A stretch of DNA of 64,000 bases from Bacteroidota bacterium. GTDB lineage: Bacteria; Bacteroidota; Bacteroidia; Flavobacteriales; Weeksellaceae. The position numbers and the translations under genes are program-made. The stretch spans positions 124,001-188,000 of the forward strand of contig JAFAGO010000029.1 of NCBI GenBank assembly GCA_023422635.1, in the 5' to 3' direction. The notes beneath the pieces are model-generated. The model ran no database searches, was not told the DNA's origin, and worked only from the letters and a program-made list of their open reading frames with translations. This document shows positions 9,530-18,216 of the stretch, one piece after another (position 1 is the stretch's first letter; each line of letters begins with the position of its first letter).

Positions 9530-10222
9530 TTGAGCGCTCTTCTATTTTCCTTAAAACGAAATTGTGACCGATGTACATTTGCAAATAAAAAACGTAGGTT
9601 AATTTACATTATTGTTGTTATTGCATTAGTATTTGTTGTTTTGTTTTTAATCAATTCAAAATTAACCAATGCATTCAGAACCTCCAATGGAAGGACTTTC
9701 GAGTTTTTCATCTCGCTGATTTCTACTTTTATCGGTTTTTTTATTGCGCTAAGTCTTAATACCGCACTGAACGAAATGAACCAGAAAAAGAACTTAATTA
9801 AACTGCTAACAGCAACCAATCTTTCGTTAGAAAATAGCGAAATGAAAGTTAAGGGAATGTATCTTCTGCCTTCGAAAAATGGAACCGACATTAGCGAAAT
9901 TATTCAATTTGCTCCAGTTGAAATGCCAAAACTTTACTCGAATCTGGAATCGAATAGTTTGGTGAGCGATTTCTTCGCTTCCAATGCTTTTCAAGCCTAC
10001 ATATTGTGTAGCGACAACATGCAAACTTTTGTAAAAAATGCGAATGCCAGTAATCAATCTTCTTCCAAAAAAACGATTATTATGGAAAAATATTTAAAAT
10101 ATTTAGGTTTCGCCAAACAAGTAAACGAATTGGAAATAAAAAGATTAAACGGCGAAATCTCTCAAACCGAAGAAAATAATCAACTTCAAACCTTGACCAA
10201 AAAAATTACCACTACCAATTAA
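9530..10222 (+). CDS. Hypothetical membrane-anchored protein, start uncertain
   Basis: Not recognised. The 230-codon frame has no ATG before its membrane segments and opens only with TTG at 9530. An ATG at 9511 in another frame gives 18 codons and then a stop. Removing one A from the A5 run at 9525-9529 would join that ATG to the long frame. Two hydrophobic helices (about residues 25-43 and 58-75 of the TTG reading) are followed by a soluble helical region of about 150 residues, with no catalytic motif seen. It is followed 20 bp later by a lipoprotein-like gene that is also frameshifted at its 5' end. It may be intact from TTG, or broken. Confidence 0.6.
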   Translation: MSALLFSLKRNCDRCTFANKKRRLIYIIVVIALVFVVLFLINSKLTNAFRTSNGRTFEFFISLISTFIGFFIALSLNTALNEMNQKKNLIKLLTATNLSLENSEMKVKGMYLLPSKNGTDISEIIQFAPVEMPKLYSNLESNSLVSDFFASNAFQAYILCSDNMQTFVKNANASNQSSSKKTIIMEKYLKYLGFAKQVNELEIKRLNGEISQTEENNQLQTLTKKITTTN

Positions 10223-10241
10223 TGAACTCAACTTTACCATC

Positions 10242-10824
10242 ATGAAAAAAAATACTCCTAAGCTTCAATTTTGTTGGATTATTATTACTGAATCAAAACT
10301 GCAATAAATCCGAAGCTACAACGCTAAGAATCGATTATACGCAATCCTATGAAGATGCTGCTCTAGCACTTGCAAGTGCACAAGAAAATTACCAGAAAGC
10401 GGTTGCCACCAATGATCCAATAAAAATTGAAAAAGCTAAAAAGGAATTAGAAGACGCACAGTCCAAATATGAAACTTCTAAAAGTGACTATATTTCTAGC
10501 GGAGGTACAGCAAAAGCCGAATACGAAAACTACCTTACCACCTCTCAACAAACCTTAAGTTCCGCGGAGAGCCAAGCAGGAAAAGCAACTTCCACCGTAA
10601 CCGAAAAAGTGAATACTATTGTGGAAACAAATGCAGCTTTGCAAGAAAAAGCTGAGGATGTGAAAACTAAAATCGACTCGAAAGTTACCGCTGAAAAAGC
10701 TAAAATTTCTGAAGCAAAAACTAAAGTTAAGGAGAATACGGATAAAATTAAAGCATCGAGCGAAGAAGCAAAAACGAAAATTAACCGATCAAAAAGTGAT
10801 CTCAATTCTTTGTTAGGAAAATAA
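10242..10824 (+). pseudogene. Frameshifted lipoprotein with Ala/Lys-rich coiled coil
   Basis: ATG at 10242 is followed by eight A's (10245-10252) and runs into a stop after 21 codons. With seven A's the frame would read MKKILLSFNFVGLLLLNQNC, an orthodox lipoprotein signal peptide with a lipobox-like Cys. It would then continue for about 170 residues of Ala/Lys/Glu/Ser-rich helix (for example AQENYQKAV, TKVKENTDKIKASSEEAKTK) to the stop at 10824, about 193 aa in all. The downstream frame is intact and free of stops. The lesion is therefore one base, compatible with recent mutation, slippage-type phase variation, or a consensus error in the homopolymer. Function is unknown; a long coiled-coil envelope lipoprotein is the best description. 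Confidence 0.7.
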
Positions 10825-10839
10825 AAAGTAGATAAAACT

Positions 10840-10875
10840 AAAACCTCAGATTTCCGTTTGGAAATCAGAGGTTTT
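10840..10875. terminator. Bidirectional terminator between the lipoprotein gene and ychF
   Basis: Stem of 16 bp with one mismatch (AAAACCTCAGATTTCC pairing with GGAAATCAGAGGTTTT) around a GTTT loop. A-rich and T-rich flanks suit both converging genes. Confidence 0.85.
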
Positions 10876-10903
10876 ATAAGCTTTATTTCTGTAAATCTTT
10901 CGA

Positions 10904-11995
10904 TTATACATTAAAACGGAAATGCATTACATCGCCATCTTGCACGATATATTCTTTACCTTCTACTCTCATTTTACCGGCTTCTTTCACTTTAGATTCT
11001 GAGCCAAAGGTTACAAAATCAGCATAAGCAATAACTTCAGCACGTATAAATCCTTTCTCAAAATCGGTGTGAATTACGCCTGCCGCTTGAGGTGCAGTCC
11101 AACCTTTTTCGATTGTCCAAGCTCGAACTTCTTTTACCCCAGCAGTAAAGTAGGTTTGCAATTTAAGAAGATCGTACGCTTTACGAATTAGTCGGTTAAC
11201 GCCAGGTTCATCTAAACCAAGTTCTTCTAAAAACATTTGACGTTCTTCAAAAGTCTCCAATTCGTTGATATCTGCTTCAATTTGAGCAGCTAAAACCACC
11301 ACTTCAGAACCTTCACCTTTTGCCATTTCCTCAATTTTTGCAATCCAAGAGTTTCCATTCTTGATGGAGTTTTCATCTACATTACAAACGTACAAAACGG
11401 GTTTCTTGGTAAGCAAGTGAACTTCATCAACGATTGTTTTTGTAAGTTCATCAACCGGAAATTCTCTTGCGTTTTTACCGCTTTCGACAAACGCTTGCAA
11501 TTTTTGAAGTGTTTCATAGGTAAGCACATCTTCCTTTTTACCGGATTTAATGAATTTTTTAGCTTTATCCACCGCTTTTCCAAGGGTTTCCAAATCTTTT
11601 AATTGCAATTCGATATCGATAATTTCTTTATCACGAATTGGATCAACAGAACCTTCTACGTGAACAATATTTCCATTATCAAAACATCTTAAAACATGGA
11701 TAATTGCTTCACACTCACGAATATTGGCAAGAAATTGATTCCCCAAACCTTCTCCTTTTGATGCGCCTTTTACTAAACCAGCGATATCGACAATTTCCAC
11801 AACTGCAGGTTGCACACGTTCGGGCTTAACTAATTCTTCTAGTTTTACCAAACGAGGATCAGGAACTGAAACTGTACCTAAATTGGGTTCAATAGTACAG
11901 AAAGGATAGTTTGCCGATTGCGCTTTTGCATTGCTCAGGCAGTTAAAAAGAGTTGATTTTCCGACATTCGGAAGACCTACGATTCCACATTTCAT
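10904..11995 (-). CDS. ychF: Redox-regulated ATPase / GTPase YchF (Obg family)
   Basis: Ribosome-associated Obg-family nucleotide hydrolase. The P-loop is GLPNVGKSTLFN (about residues 6-17). The Walker B region is VDIAGLVKGASKGEGLGN. The ATP-favouring NVDE motif (CNVDENS) replaces NKxD, and a C-terminal TGS domain follows (AGVKEVRAWTIEKGWTAPQAAG). An in-frame ATG eight codons upstream (12019) exists, but family alignment starts at MKCGIVGLPN, so 11995 is preferred (363 aa, standard length). A TATCTTTG promoter element lies 62 bp upstream. Confidence 0.95.
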   Translation of the reverse strand: MKCGIVGLPNVGKSTLFNCLSNAKAQSANYPFCTIEPNLGTVSVPDPRLVKLEELVKPERVQPAVVEIVDIAGLVKGASKGEGLGNQFLANIRECEAIIHVLRCFDNGNIVHVEGSVDPIRDKEIIDIELQLKDLETLGKAVDKAKKFIKSGKKEDVLTYETLQKLQAFVESGKNAREFPVDELTKTIVDEVHLLTKKPVLYVCNVDENSIKNGNSWIAKIEEMAKGEGSEVVVLAAQIEADINELETFEERQMFLEELGLDEPGVNRLIRKAYDLLKLQTYFTAGVKEVRAWTIEKGWTAPQAAGVIHTDFEKGFIRAEVIAYADFVTFGSESKVKEAGKMRVEGKEYIVQDGDVMHFRFNV

Positions 11996-12056
11996 ATTTA
12001 CAAAATTTGAGTTGAGCATTTACAATTATAGGAGTAAAGCCCAAAATTAAGGTGCG

Positions 12057-12085
12057 CAAAGATAGCGATTTACAGCCGTTCTGCC
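12057..12085 (-). promoter_or_regulatory. Promoter of ychF
   Basis: Minus-strand TATCTTTG at 12057-12064, with TTG about 18 bp upstream (12083-12085). Both match the flavobacterial TTG-N18-19-TAnnTTTG arrangement. Confidence 0.6.
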
Positions 12086-12087
12086 AA

Positions 12088-12114
12088 TAAAAAAAATCTG
12101 CCCGAGAGCAGATT
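12088..12114 (-). terminator. Terminator of the ferritin gene
   Basis: AATCTGC stem with a 6-nt loop, followed on the minus strand by a run of T's, 28 bp downstream of the ferritin stop. Confidence 0.8.
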
Positions 12115-12142
12115 GAAAAAACTAAATTGATGCGTAATTGTA

Positions 12143-12694
12143 TTATGGGTTAGGCCCTGTTGCTACTCTAGCATCGGGCTCTTCATCTGGTGTTTGCTCC
12201 AATGTTTTATCGAGGTTAAAGAGCGATTCGTCTGTTGCTTTATCTCCTCCCGCAATTTTAAGTTTATCGATTAATGCCAGCGCTAGTTTTTCTTCTTCAA
12301 TTTGTTCTTTCACAAACCATTGTAGGAAATTCCATGTTGCCCAATCTTTTTCTTCCATCGCTAAATCAACCAATGCATAGATTTTTTCGGTATTATCCAC
12401 TTCGTGTTCAAAGACCAAATTAAAGCAATCGGTTAAATTTTTAGGATCTTTTCCCGGAGCAGGAAGTGCATCAATTGATGGTTTACCGCCACGGTCCAAT
12501 ATATATTGCATGAATTTTACAGCATGATTTCGCTCTTCTTGTGCATGACGAAATAGAAAATTCCCAATCCCACCATACGCATTATCCGAAGCCCAAATTC
12601 CGTAGGAGTAATAAACGCGAGATTGTAAATCTTCAACATTCATTTGTTCACTCAGTGCTTTTTCTAATTTAGCGGAAATTCTTTTAGTATCCAT
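12143..12694 (-). CDS. ftnA: Non-heme ferritin
   Basis: Iron-storage protein forming 24-mer cages in the cytoplasm; it oxidises Fe(II) at a diiron ferroxidase centre. The 183 aa resemble bacterial FtnA: LSEQMNVE (first Glu), RHAQEERNHAVKFMQYI (Glu-Glu-His ligands, about residues 50-66), and NFLQWFVKEQIEEEKLA (about 122-138). The C-terminal tail (TPDEEPDARVATGPNP) is longer and more acidic than in E. coli FtnA. A TAATTTTG promoter element lies 31 bp upstream. Confidence 0.93.
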   Translation of the reverse strand: MDTKRISAKLEKALSEQMNVEDLQSRVYYSYGIWASDNAYGGIGNFLFRHAQEERNHAVKFMQYILDRGGKPSIDALPAPGKDPKNLTDCFNLVFEHEVDNTEKIYALVDLAMEEKDWATWNFLQWFVKEQIEEEKLALALIDKLKIAGGDKATDESLFNLDKTLEQTPDEEPDARVATGPNP

Positions 12695-12725
12695 ATTTTT
12701 TCAATTTTATTGTTAATTATAAAAA

Positions 12726-12733
12726 CAAAATTA
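12726..12733 (-). promoter_or_regulatory. -7 promoter element of the ferritin gene
   Basis: Minus-strand TAATTTTG, a TAnnTTTG match 31 bp upstream of the start. No iron-responsive operator is recognised. Confidence 0.5.
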
Positions 12734-12793
12734 GACTACTAAAAGGGAAATCTGGAATGAAAATGGGAATCTTGTAACGATCTTTTCAAATCA

Positions 12794-13627
12794 TTAATCG
12801 AAGATCACGGTTTTGTTGCCGTAAATAAAAACTTTATCTTCAAAAACAAGGCGTAACGCTTCCGACAGCACTTTCTTTTCCACATCCTTACCCATTTTCG
12901 CCAAATCTTTGGCATTTTGAGCATGATTTACTTTTACGATATCTTGATAAATAATTGGTCCTTCATCCAAATCGTCGGTTACAAAATGTGAGGTCGCACC
13001 AATCATCTTAACGCCACGTTGATACGCTTGTTTATAAGGATTTGCACCAATAAATGCAGGCAAAAAAGAATGATGAATATTGATAATTTGGCGATCAAAT
13101 CGTTTTACAAATTCTGGTGTTAGAATGCGCATAAACTTGGCGAGCACAATATAATCAAACGTATATTGCTCCAATATTTTTAACATTCCTTCTTCTTGCT
13201 CTTCTCGACTTTTATTTTCCGAAGAAACGGTGTGAAACGGAATATCGAATTTCTCGGTAAGATTCTTCAACACCTCATAATTACCGATTACCGCTACGAT
13301 ATTAAAATTCAATTCATTGTATTGATTTCGAATAAGCAAATCCGATAAACAGTGATGTTCTTTGGTGACCAAAATTACGACGTTCTTTTTTCTGCCGTTT
13401 AAACAACGAACGCGACTTTCTTCTGGAAGAACTTCAAGGACTTCTTGCACCAATTCATCACGATTACAATTTCCATCAAAGGTAGTTCTCATAAAAAATC
13501 TACCATGCTCGGCATCAACAAACTCATCATTTTTTGTAATACTAAATCCTTTATTATAAAGAAGTTCTGATATTTTATACACCAAACCCTTCTCGTCGGC
13601 ACAATTAATTCGTAGAATATTTTCCAT
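12794..13627 (-). CDS. purU: Formyltetrahydrofolate deformylase
   Basis: Hydrolyses 10-formyl-THF to THF and formate, balancing one-carbon pools and supplying formate for PurT. An N-terminal ACT domain (about residues 1-80, ILRINCADEKGLVYKISELL) is followed by the formyltransferase domain. Catalytic residues are visible in INIHHSFLPAFIGANPYKQA (Asn/His) and TSHFVTDDLDEGPIIYQD (Asp). The upstream alternative start at 13669 would overlap the mscS-type gene and adds residues unlike the family, so ATG 13627 (278 aa) is chosen. It lies 19 bp downstream of the channel gene. Confidence 0.93.
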   Translation of the reverse strand: MENILRINCADEKGLVYKISELLYNKGFSITKNDEFVDAEHGRFFMRTTFDGNCNRDELVQEVLEVLPEESRVRCLNGRKKNVVILVTKEHHCLSDLLIRNQYNELNFNIVAVIGNYEVLKNLTEKFDIPFHTVSSENKSREEQEEGMLKILEQYTFDYIVLAKFMRILTPEFVKRFDRQIINIHHSFLPAFIGANPYKQAYQRGVKMIGATSHFVTDDLDEGPIIYQDIVKVNHAQNAKDLAKMGKDVEKKVLSEALRLVFEDKVFIYGNKTVIFD

Positions 13628-13646
13628 TGTTATATTTAGTTTTACA

Positions 13647-15398
13647 TTAACTTTTACGGTCCGGTGCAAAGTACATTGGCGCTACCAAATCTACACCTGC
13701 TTCACCAAAAACCTTCAAAATATTTTCGTTCAAATCCGATTTTATAAAGTACATTTTTTCTGGATTCATGGTGTAAGCATTCAACTGATATCGAACACTT
13801 GTATCTTTTAAATTGCTTTTAAAAACGTATGGTTTGGGCATTGCCACAATTCCTTCCGTTTGTAAAGCCGCTTGAATCATCAAATCATTCACTTTTGTAA
13901 AAGGCACATTGTATTTAACATCAATTTCTGCGTTTAAAATCAAACCATTTTCGGGAGAAGATGAACTGTAATTAATGGTTTCATTGGTTAAAATCATAGA
14001 ATTTGGAACCGTAATATCTTCATTATTAATGGTTCGAAGTCGGGTAACTAAAGCTGTTTTTTCAATAACTTCTCCAATCATATTATTCACTTTAATCCAA
14101 TCACCCACTTGAAAAGGCCGCATATACGTGATGATAAATCCTGCAACGGTATTGGCAATCGCCGATGAAGATCCCAGCGACAGCAGTACCCCGAAAAACA
14201 CAGAAATCCCTCTAAAAGCACTGGTATCGGAACCTGGCAAATACGGAAAAACCATTATGACAACGAAGGCAATTAAACAAATTCTTAAAAGATTGTACGT
14301 TGGCTTTGCCCAATCGATGTGGAAACCGTTTATTTTAAGATTTCCCCTTTGAATTTCAATTGAAAAATAGCGTAAAAGTTGATCAATATAACGACCAATT
14401 ATTAAGAAAACGATTATTCGAAGTAAGTTGGGAAAATAGTTGACCACCGAGTGAAAAACCTCTTTTAAAGGAACGATGACGAAGTGCAAAAAGCGATACG
14501 CATAATGTTCCGTTGATGGAAAAATGCTGAAAATTAAACTTACAGCCAAACTCAGTAAAACAAAAAACACCAAAATGTGCGCCCATTTTAACACACGCAC
14601 CATTACCATACGCAATTTACGTGGACTAAGAATTTCGTAGTTTTTAACTTTTAACCGTTCAGGATTTTGAGAAGTGGTTTTCTCCACCGTTTTTCGGATA
14701 AGAAATCGAAATAATCTTCGCGAAAGTTTAAGCATCACGAAAAAAGCAACAACAATTCCCAACGTCATAAGCCAACGTAAAGCAATATTTTCAAGTTGAT
14801 GACTGCTTCTTGTTTCATCAACGGTATTCGCGATCACTTTAAGATAGCGGTTTGCTAAAGAATCTTGCGAAACATTTTCCCAAAGCGCATCCTCTTGCGA
14901 CACGCTGGTGATTACTTCGCCGTTATACATGATGTTGAGATATTCCTGATTGCGCTGAATTTTAAGCGAATCTTTGAAATATACTTTCTGTCGGTACAAT
15001 TCCTCGATGTTTCCTTCCGCATCTAAAGCGCGATCTTTTGTTGAGAATGGACCTAAACCCGAATACACGTCGAAAAGTTTTTGATGAAGAAGAAGCACAG
15101 GATAGGGCTTCACTTTTTTCCGAAGTTTTTCAATACTGATTTTCTGCTGAACCAAACGAAGAGAATCTTCTTGTTTGATTTTTTTTAGTTCGTTTTTGTA
15201 TTTTTCAAGCTCCTTGGAACTGGGAGAAACAATATTCCCCAAACCTTCTTTTAAAATTTCGGTTCGGATGGAATCCTTGATTTTTAGGAGCGTATTGGTT
15301 TCCTTAATGGATTGTAATTCTTGAAGAACGGAATCTTGCTGTGCGGAACTGAATTGAATTCCTAAAAACAAGATTAAAATTGAATAAATCACTTTCAT
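13647..15398 (-). CDS. Mechanosensitive ion channel (MscS family) with N-terminal extension
   Basis: Inner-membrane channel opening on osmotic down-shock. The 583 aa begin with a signal peptide (about 1-19, LFLGIQFSSAQ), then a periplasmic helical region of about 170 residues (coiled coil around 40-100), then about five TM helices. The MscS pore and beta domain follow (about 395-490, LLSLGSSSAIANTVAGFII then RPFQVGDWIKVNNMIGEV). Start 15398 rather than 15434 places the signal peptide at the N terminus. The layout resembles the larger MscK/YnaI-like channels more than minimal MscS. Confidence 0.9.
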   Translation of the reverse strand: MKVIYSILILFLGIQFSSAQQDSVLQELQSIKETNTLLKIKDSIRTEILKEGLGNIVSPSSKELEKYKNELKKIKQEDSLRLVQQKISIEKLRKKVKPYPVLLLHQKLFDVYSGLGPFSTKDRALDAEGNIEELYRQKVYFKDSLKIQRNQEYLNIMYNGEVITSVSQEDALWENVSQDSLANRYLKVIANTVDETRSSHQLENIALRWLMTLGIVVAFFVMLKLSRRLFRFLIRKTVEKTTSQNPERLKVKNYEILSPRKLRMVMVRVLKWAHILVFFVLLSLAVSLIFSIFPSTEHYAYRFLHFVIVPLKEVFHSVVNYFPNLLRIIVFLIIGRYIDQLLRYFSIEIQRGNLKINGFHIDWAKPTYNLLRICLIAFVVIMVFPYLPGSDTSAFRGISVFFGVLLSLGSSSAIANTVAGFIITYMRPFQVGDWIKVNNMIGEVIEKTALVTRLRTINNEDITVPNSMILTNETINYSSSSPENGLILNAEIDVKYNVPFTKVNDLMIQAALQTEGIVAMPKPYVFKSNLKDTSVRYQLNAYTMNPEKMYFIKSDLNENILKVFGEAGVDLVAPMYFAPDRKS

Positions 15399-15654
15399 TT
15401 TCAACGTTTTTGCTTGCTGAAACTCGGCAAACATCCTTTCAAAAATAAAGAATATTTTACAATTTCTGTTAATGAAAGTTAAAAAGCGTTTTAAAGGCTC
15501 TTATTCATCATTACTGTTGATGAATCAGGAAGAGGAATACAAGAAGAAATGTAGGAATTCCTGATTATCGAGAACAATTTCATCATCTTAGAAATTTTCT
15601 TTTCTTTTAGTGAATGTCCGTTATTACTCATAGTGGTAAAATCCAAAAATTGTA

Positions 15655-15731
15655 TTGTCATTTCGACAAAGGAGAAATCTCTGATTATAAAAGAGATTCT
15701 TCATTATGCTTTGCTTCATTCTGAATGACAA
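15655..15731. repeat. Imperfect palindromic intergenic repeat A
   Basis: Outer arms TTGTCATT (15655-15662) and AATGACAA (15724-15731); inner arms AATCTCT (15676-15682) and AGAGATT (15692-15698). Noncoding. Its phrases (TTTCGAC, GAGATTCTTC, TTCTGAATGACA) recall short repeats scattered in flavobacterial intergenic regions; that recollection was not checked. Confidence 0.55.
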
Positions 15732-15823
15732 ATTTCAATTTATTACTAAAAATGGATATTCATTTTCTTTGCTATAAAATTCTGTTGATGGGACTTCTGC
15801 CCAGTTCTTATCGAGTAAAAATG

Positions 15824-15900
15824 CTTCGACTTCGCTCAGCATGACAATCCTAATCCAAACATTTTGAATTGGAGCGATGTCAGTCTGAGCCTAGTCGAAG
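15824..15900. repeat. Imperfect palindromic intergenic repeat B
   Basis: CTTCGACTTCGCTCAGC followed by ATGACAAT (15824-15848) pairs with ATGTCAGTCTGAGCC followed by TAGTCGAAG (15877-15900), about 19 of 24 positions. Inner CCAA/TTGG arms extend the stem. It looks like a REP-type or short transposon-derived repeat. Confidence 0.6.
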
Positions 15901-15967
15901 ACTAAGGTTATAAAACGGACAATCTAACAGCATCCAAATAAAGTTCAAAAACTTCTCAATAATGAAC

Positions 15968-15996
15968 AAAAAAAATCCCCTTTTAAAAGGGGATTT
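15968..15996 (-). terminator. Terminator of the RRM protein gene
   Basis: Perfect 24-bp palindrome (AAATCCCCTTTT and its complement) at 15973-15996, followed on the minus strand by eight T's. Confidence 0.85.
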
Positions 15997-16004
15997 ACAA
16001 TTTC

Positions 16005-16316
16005 TTAATATCTGTTGTTACGGTTGTTATCTCTACGGAAACCACCGTTTCCACCTCCGAAGTTGCTTCTTGGTTCTCTTGGTCTAGCTTCAGAAACGTT
16101 TAAGACTTTTTCTTTAAATTCTCTTTGGTTCAATTCTTCGATTGCTTTAAGGCCTTCATCGTTGTTTGGCATTTCTACAAATCCAAAACCACGGCTTCTA
16201 CCTGTATCGCGATCCATAATAATTTTTGCTGAATCTACCACTCCGTAGTTTTCAAAAAGTGCTTGAAGTTCTGATTCTCTTGTGTTGTAATTGATGTTTG
16301 AAATAAAAATGTTCAT
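16005..16316 (-). CDS. RRM-domain RNA-binding protein
   Basis: Single-domain RNA-binding protein of the small bacterial RRM (Rbp) type, likely cytoplasmic and possibly cold-responsive. The 103 aa contain RNP2 (NIFISNI, residues 2-8) and RNP1 (RGFGFVEM, about 42-49). A Gly/Arg/Asn-rich tail follows (GGGNGGFRRDNNRNNRY) and probably adds nonspecific RNA affinity. It is monocistronic, with a strong terminator. A fairly long AT-rich leader (over 60 bp) precedes it, as is common for cold-regulated RNA-binding genes. Confidence 0.93.
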   Translation of the reverse strand: MNIFISNINYNTRESELQALFENYGVVDSAKIIMDRDTGRSRGFGFVEMPNNDEGLKAIEELNQREFKEKVLNVSEARPREPRSNFGGGNGGFRRDNNRNNRY

Positions 16317-16452
16317 TATAAATAAATAAATAGTTGTTGTAATAAAAGTTTAAAGTGAAAACAACATTTGAATGAACATTGATTGTATTCCCTGAAAAAT
16401 TTTCTGCAATATACAATAATTCTATTTAAACTAAATGCATTTTTTTTGAAAA

Positions 16453-18030
16453 TTATTTAATGCGTACAGCATAATATTCGCTTTCGTTTCCTAATCGATC
16501 AATCGCCTTAATTGCCACATTATGAAGGGGTTTCCCATTTTCTGTTTTCAGCAATTTTTTTTCAGTGATATTGCGATCTAAAATTTCGGTTTTCCAAGTG
16601 TCTCCGTATTGACTGTACAGCACCCACAAAAATACAGCCTTCGGTTGATTTAATTCCCAATTTACCACGACATCATTTCCAATATTGGTATTTTTTAAAG
16701 TTGGTTTTGTAAGCGGAATAGTTTTCATCCAAGGCGATTTCGGAACCAATGCTTGTTCCCGATACGGACCATTTTTGAGCATTTGCTGCATTGAATAATT
16801 TTTTAAAATCCCTGCAATACTCCAATGAACTTCACCTGTATCGCCTTTTAGAATTTCTCTGTTTATGCTGATTTCATTTTTAATTTCAGTAACCGGATCA
16901 CCAACTTTGGTGGTTACGGTATTAATTCCTGGCCATAGATGTCGCCCTTTTTTATTTTCATCTTTCCACCATTGCAAAAGTGCGGGATAACTTTGCCCTT
17001 TAGAATCAATCGGCCAATACAATTGTGGCGAAAAATAATCCACCCAACCTTGATTTAACCATAATTTGGCATCTGCATATAAATCATCATATTGAGAAGT
17101 TCCTTTAATTCCTTCTGGATAACCAGGTTTCCAAATTCCGAAAGGACTAATTCCGAATTTCACATCATCTTTAATTTGATGAATTTCTGTATAAACCCTT
17201 TCAATAAATTTATTCACATTTGCTCTTCTCCATTCCCCTTTCGTTAAATTTCCACCTTCGTTTAAATACGCTTTCCAAGATCGATCATCGGGAAAATCTT
17301 TTCCTCCATTATACTCTTTATAAGGATAAAAATAATCATCAATGTGAATGGCATCAATATCATAACGTTTTACAATATCTTGAATTACCGCCGAAGCTTG
17401 ATCCTGCGTTTTTTGACTTGTGGGATCAAACCAATACATTCCATTTTTCAAGCGAACGACATTTTCGGGAGATTTTTTCACCATTGATTCCGAAGTTACA
17501 CTTCCGCCATTTGAATGATGCGCACGATAAGGATTTAACCAAACATGCAACTCTAAGCCTCTTTTATGAGTTTCTTCCACCCAAAACTCCAAAGGATCAT
17601 AATACGGATTAGGCGCTTTCCCGGTAGACCCCGTAAGGAAATACGACCACGGTTCGAAATTACTTTTATACAAAGCATCTGCAGATGGACGAATTTGCAA
17701 GATTACCGCATTAAAATTGATGCTCTTTAACAAATCTAACAACTGAACGGCCTCTGCTTTTTGCTGTTCCGTGGTGAGATTATTTTTAGAAGGCCAATTA
17801 ATATTAGCAACGGAAGCAATCCAAGCAGCACGAAATTCGCGTTTAACTTCTGGAAGGTTAAGATGAACCACTTCTGCTTCTTTTTCTTTTTTTATCGGTG
17901 GAACGGGCTTCGGTTTATCCGTGGTTTTTGCAGGTGTTTTTTTAACGGTTTTTTTGGGTTGAGATGCGCACGAGAACACCAAAACGGCTAGAATTGCGAA
18001 AATCGAAAATCGAAAAAGGATTCTTTTCAT
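16453..18030 (-). CDS. GHL10-family (DUF187) glycoside hydrolase-like lipoprotein
   Basis: Exported lipoprotein with a glycosyl hydrolase-like TIM-barrel, possibly acting on peptidoglycan or envelope glycans. Signal peptide and lipobox: LVFSC with Cys21. A Lys/Pro-rich linker (about 24-55) precedes the GHL10 domain (about 58-385: REFRAAWIASVANINWPS, VILQIRPSADALY, LELHVWLNPYRAH, IDAIHIDDYFYPY). A C-terminal fibronectin-like region follows (about 420-525). The acidic pair in IDDYFYPY is a candidate active site. The exact substrate is unknown. Confidence 0.88.
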   Translation of the reverse strand: MKRILFRFSIFAILAVLVFSCASQPKKTVKKTPAKTTDKPKPVPPIKKEKEAEVVHLNLPEVKREFRAAWIASVANINWPSKNNLTTEQQKAEAVQLLDLLKSINFNAVILQIRPSADALYKSNFEPWSYFLTGSTGKAPNPYYDPLEFWVEETHKRGLELHVWLNPYRAHHSNGGSVTSESMVKKSPENVVRLKNGMYWFDPTSQKTQDQASAVIQDIVKRYDIDAIHIDDYFYPYKEYNGGKDFPDDRSWKAYLNEGGNLTKGEWRRANVNKFIERVYTEIHQIKDDVKFGISPFGIWKPGYPEGIKGTSQYDDLYADAKLWLNQGWVDYFSPQLYWPIDSKGQSYPALLQWWKDENKKGRHLWPGINTVTTKVGDPVTEIKNEISINREILKGDTGEVHWSIAGILKNYSMQQMLKNGPYREQALVPKSPWMKTIPLTKPTLKNTNIGNDVVVNWELNQPKAVFLWVLYSQYGDTWKTEILDRNITEKKLLKTENGKPLHNVAIKAIDRLGNESEYYAVRIK

Positions 18031-18056
18031 AAAGGGTTTGAAATTGATGGAACATT

Positions 18057-18080
18057 AAAAAACCTCAATAAAGAGGTTTT
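18057..18080 (-). terminator. Terminator of the TonB receptor gene
   Basis: AAAACCTC / GAGGTTTT stem with a 6-nt loop, followed on the minus strand by T's. It sits between the TonB receptor stop and the GHL10 start. Confidence 0.75.
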
Positions 18081-18216
18081 AGTAAGTGTTGAAATATTTT
18101 GTAAAAATACATTTTTAAAGCATAGAAATTGAGTTTTCTACAAAAATTGAATTTCTCAAAAAAATTGAAATTCGTTTACATTGATAATCGTTAAAAAACT
18201 CAACTTTAAAATCATT

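Larger units (their letters stand above)
15399..16004. other. Long intergenic region with repeat elements
   Basis: About 600 bp without a convincing gene, between two minus-strand genes. It holds two imperfect palindromic repeats (15655-15731 and 15824-15900), a small hairpin at 15504-15524 (TTCATCA/TGATGAA) and the terminator of the RRM gene at its right end. Confidence 0.6.

Noticed and set aside
17220..17612. 130-aa plus-strand open frame inside the GHL10 gene
   Set aside because: Antisense shadow of a conserved gene.
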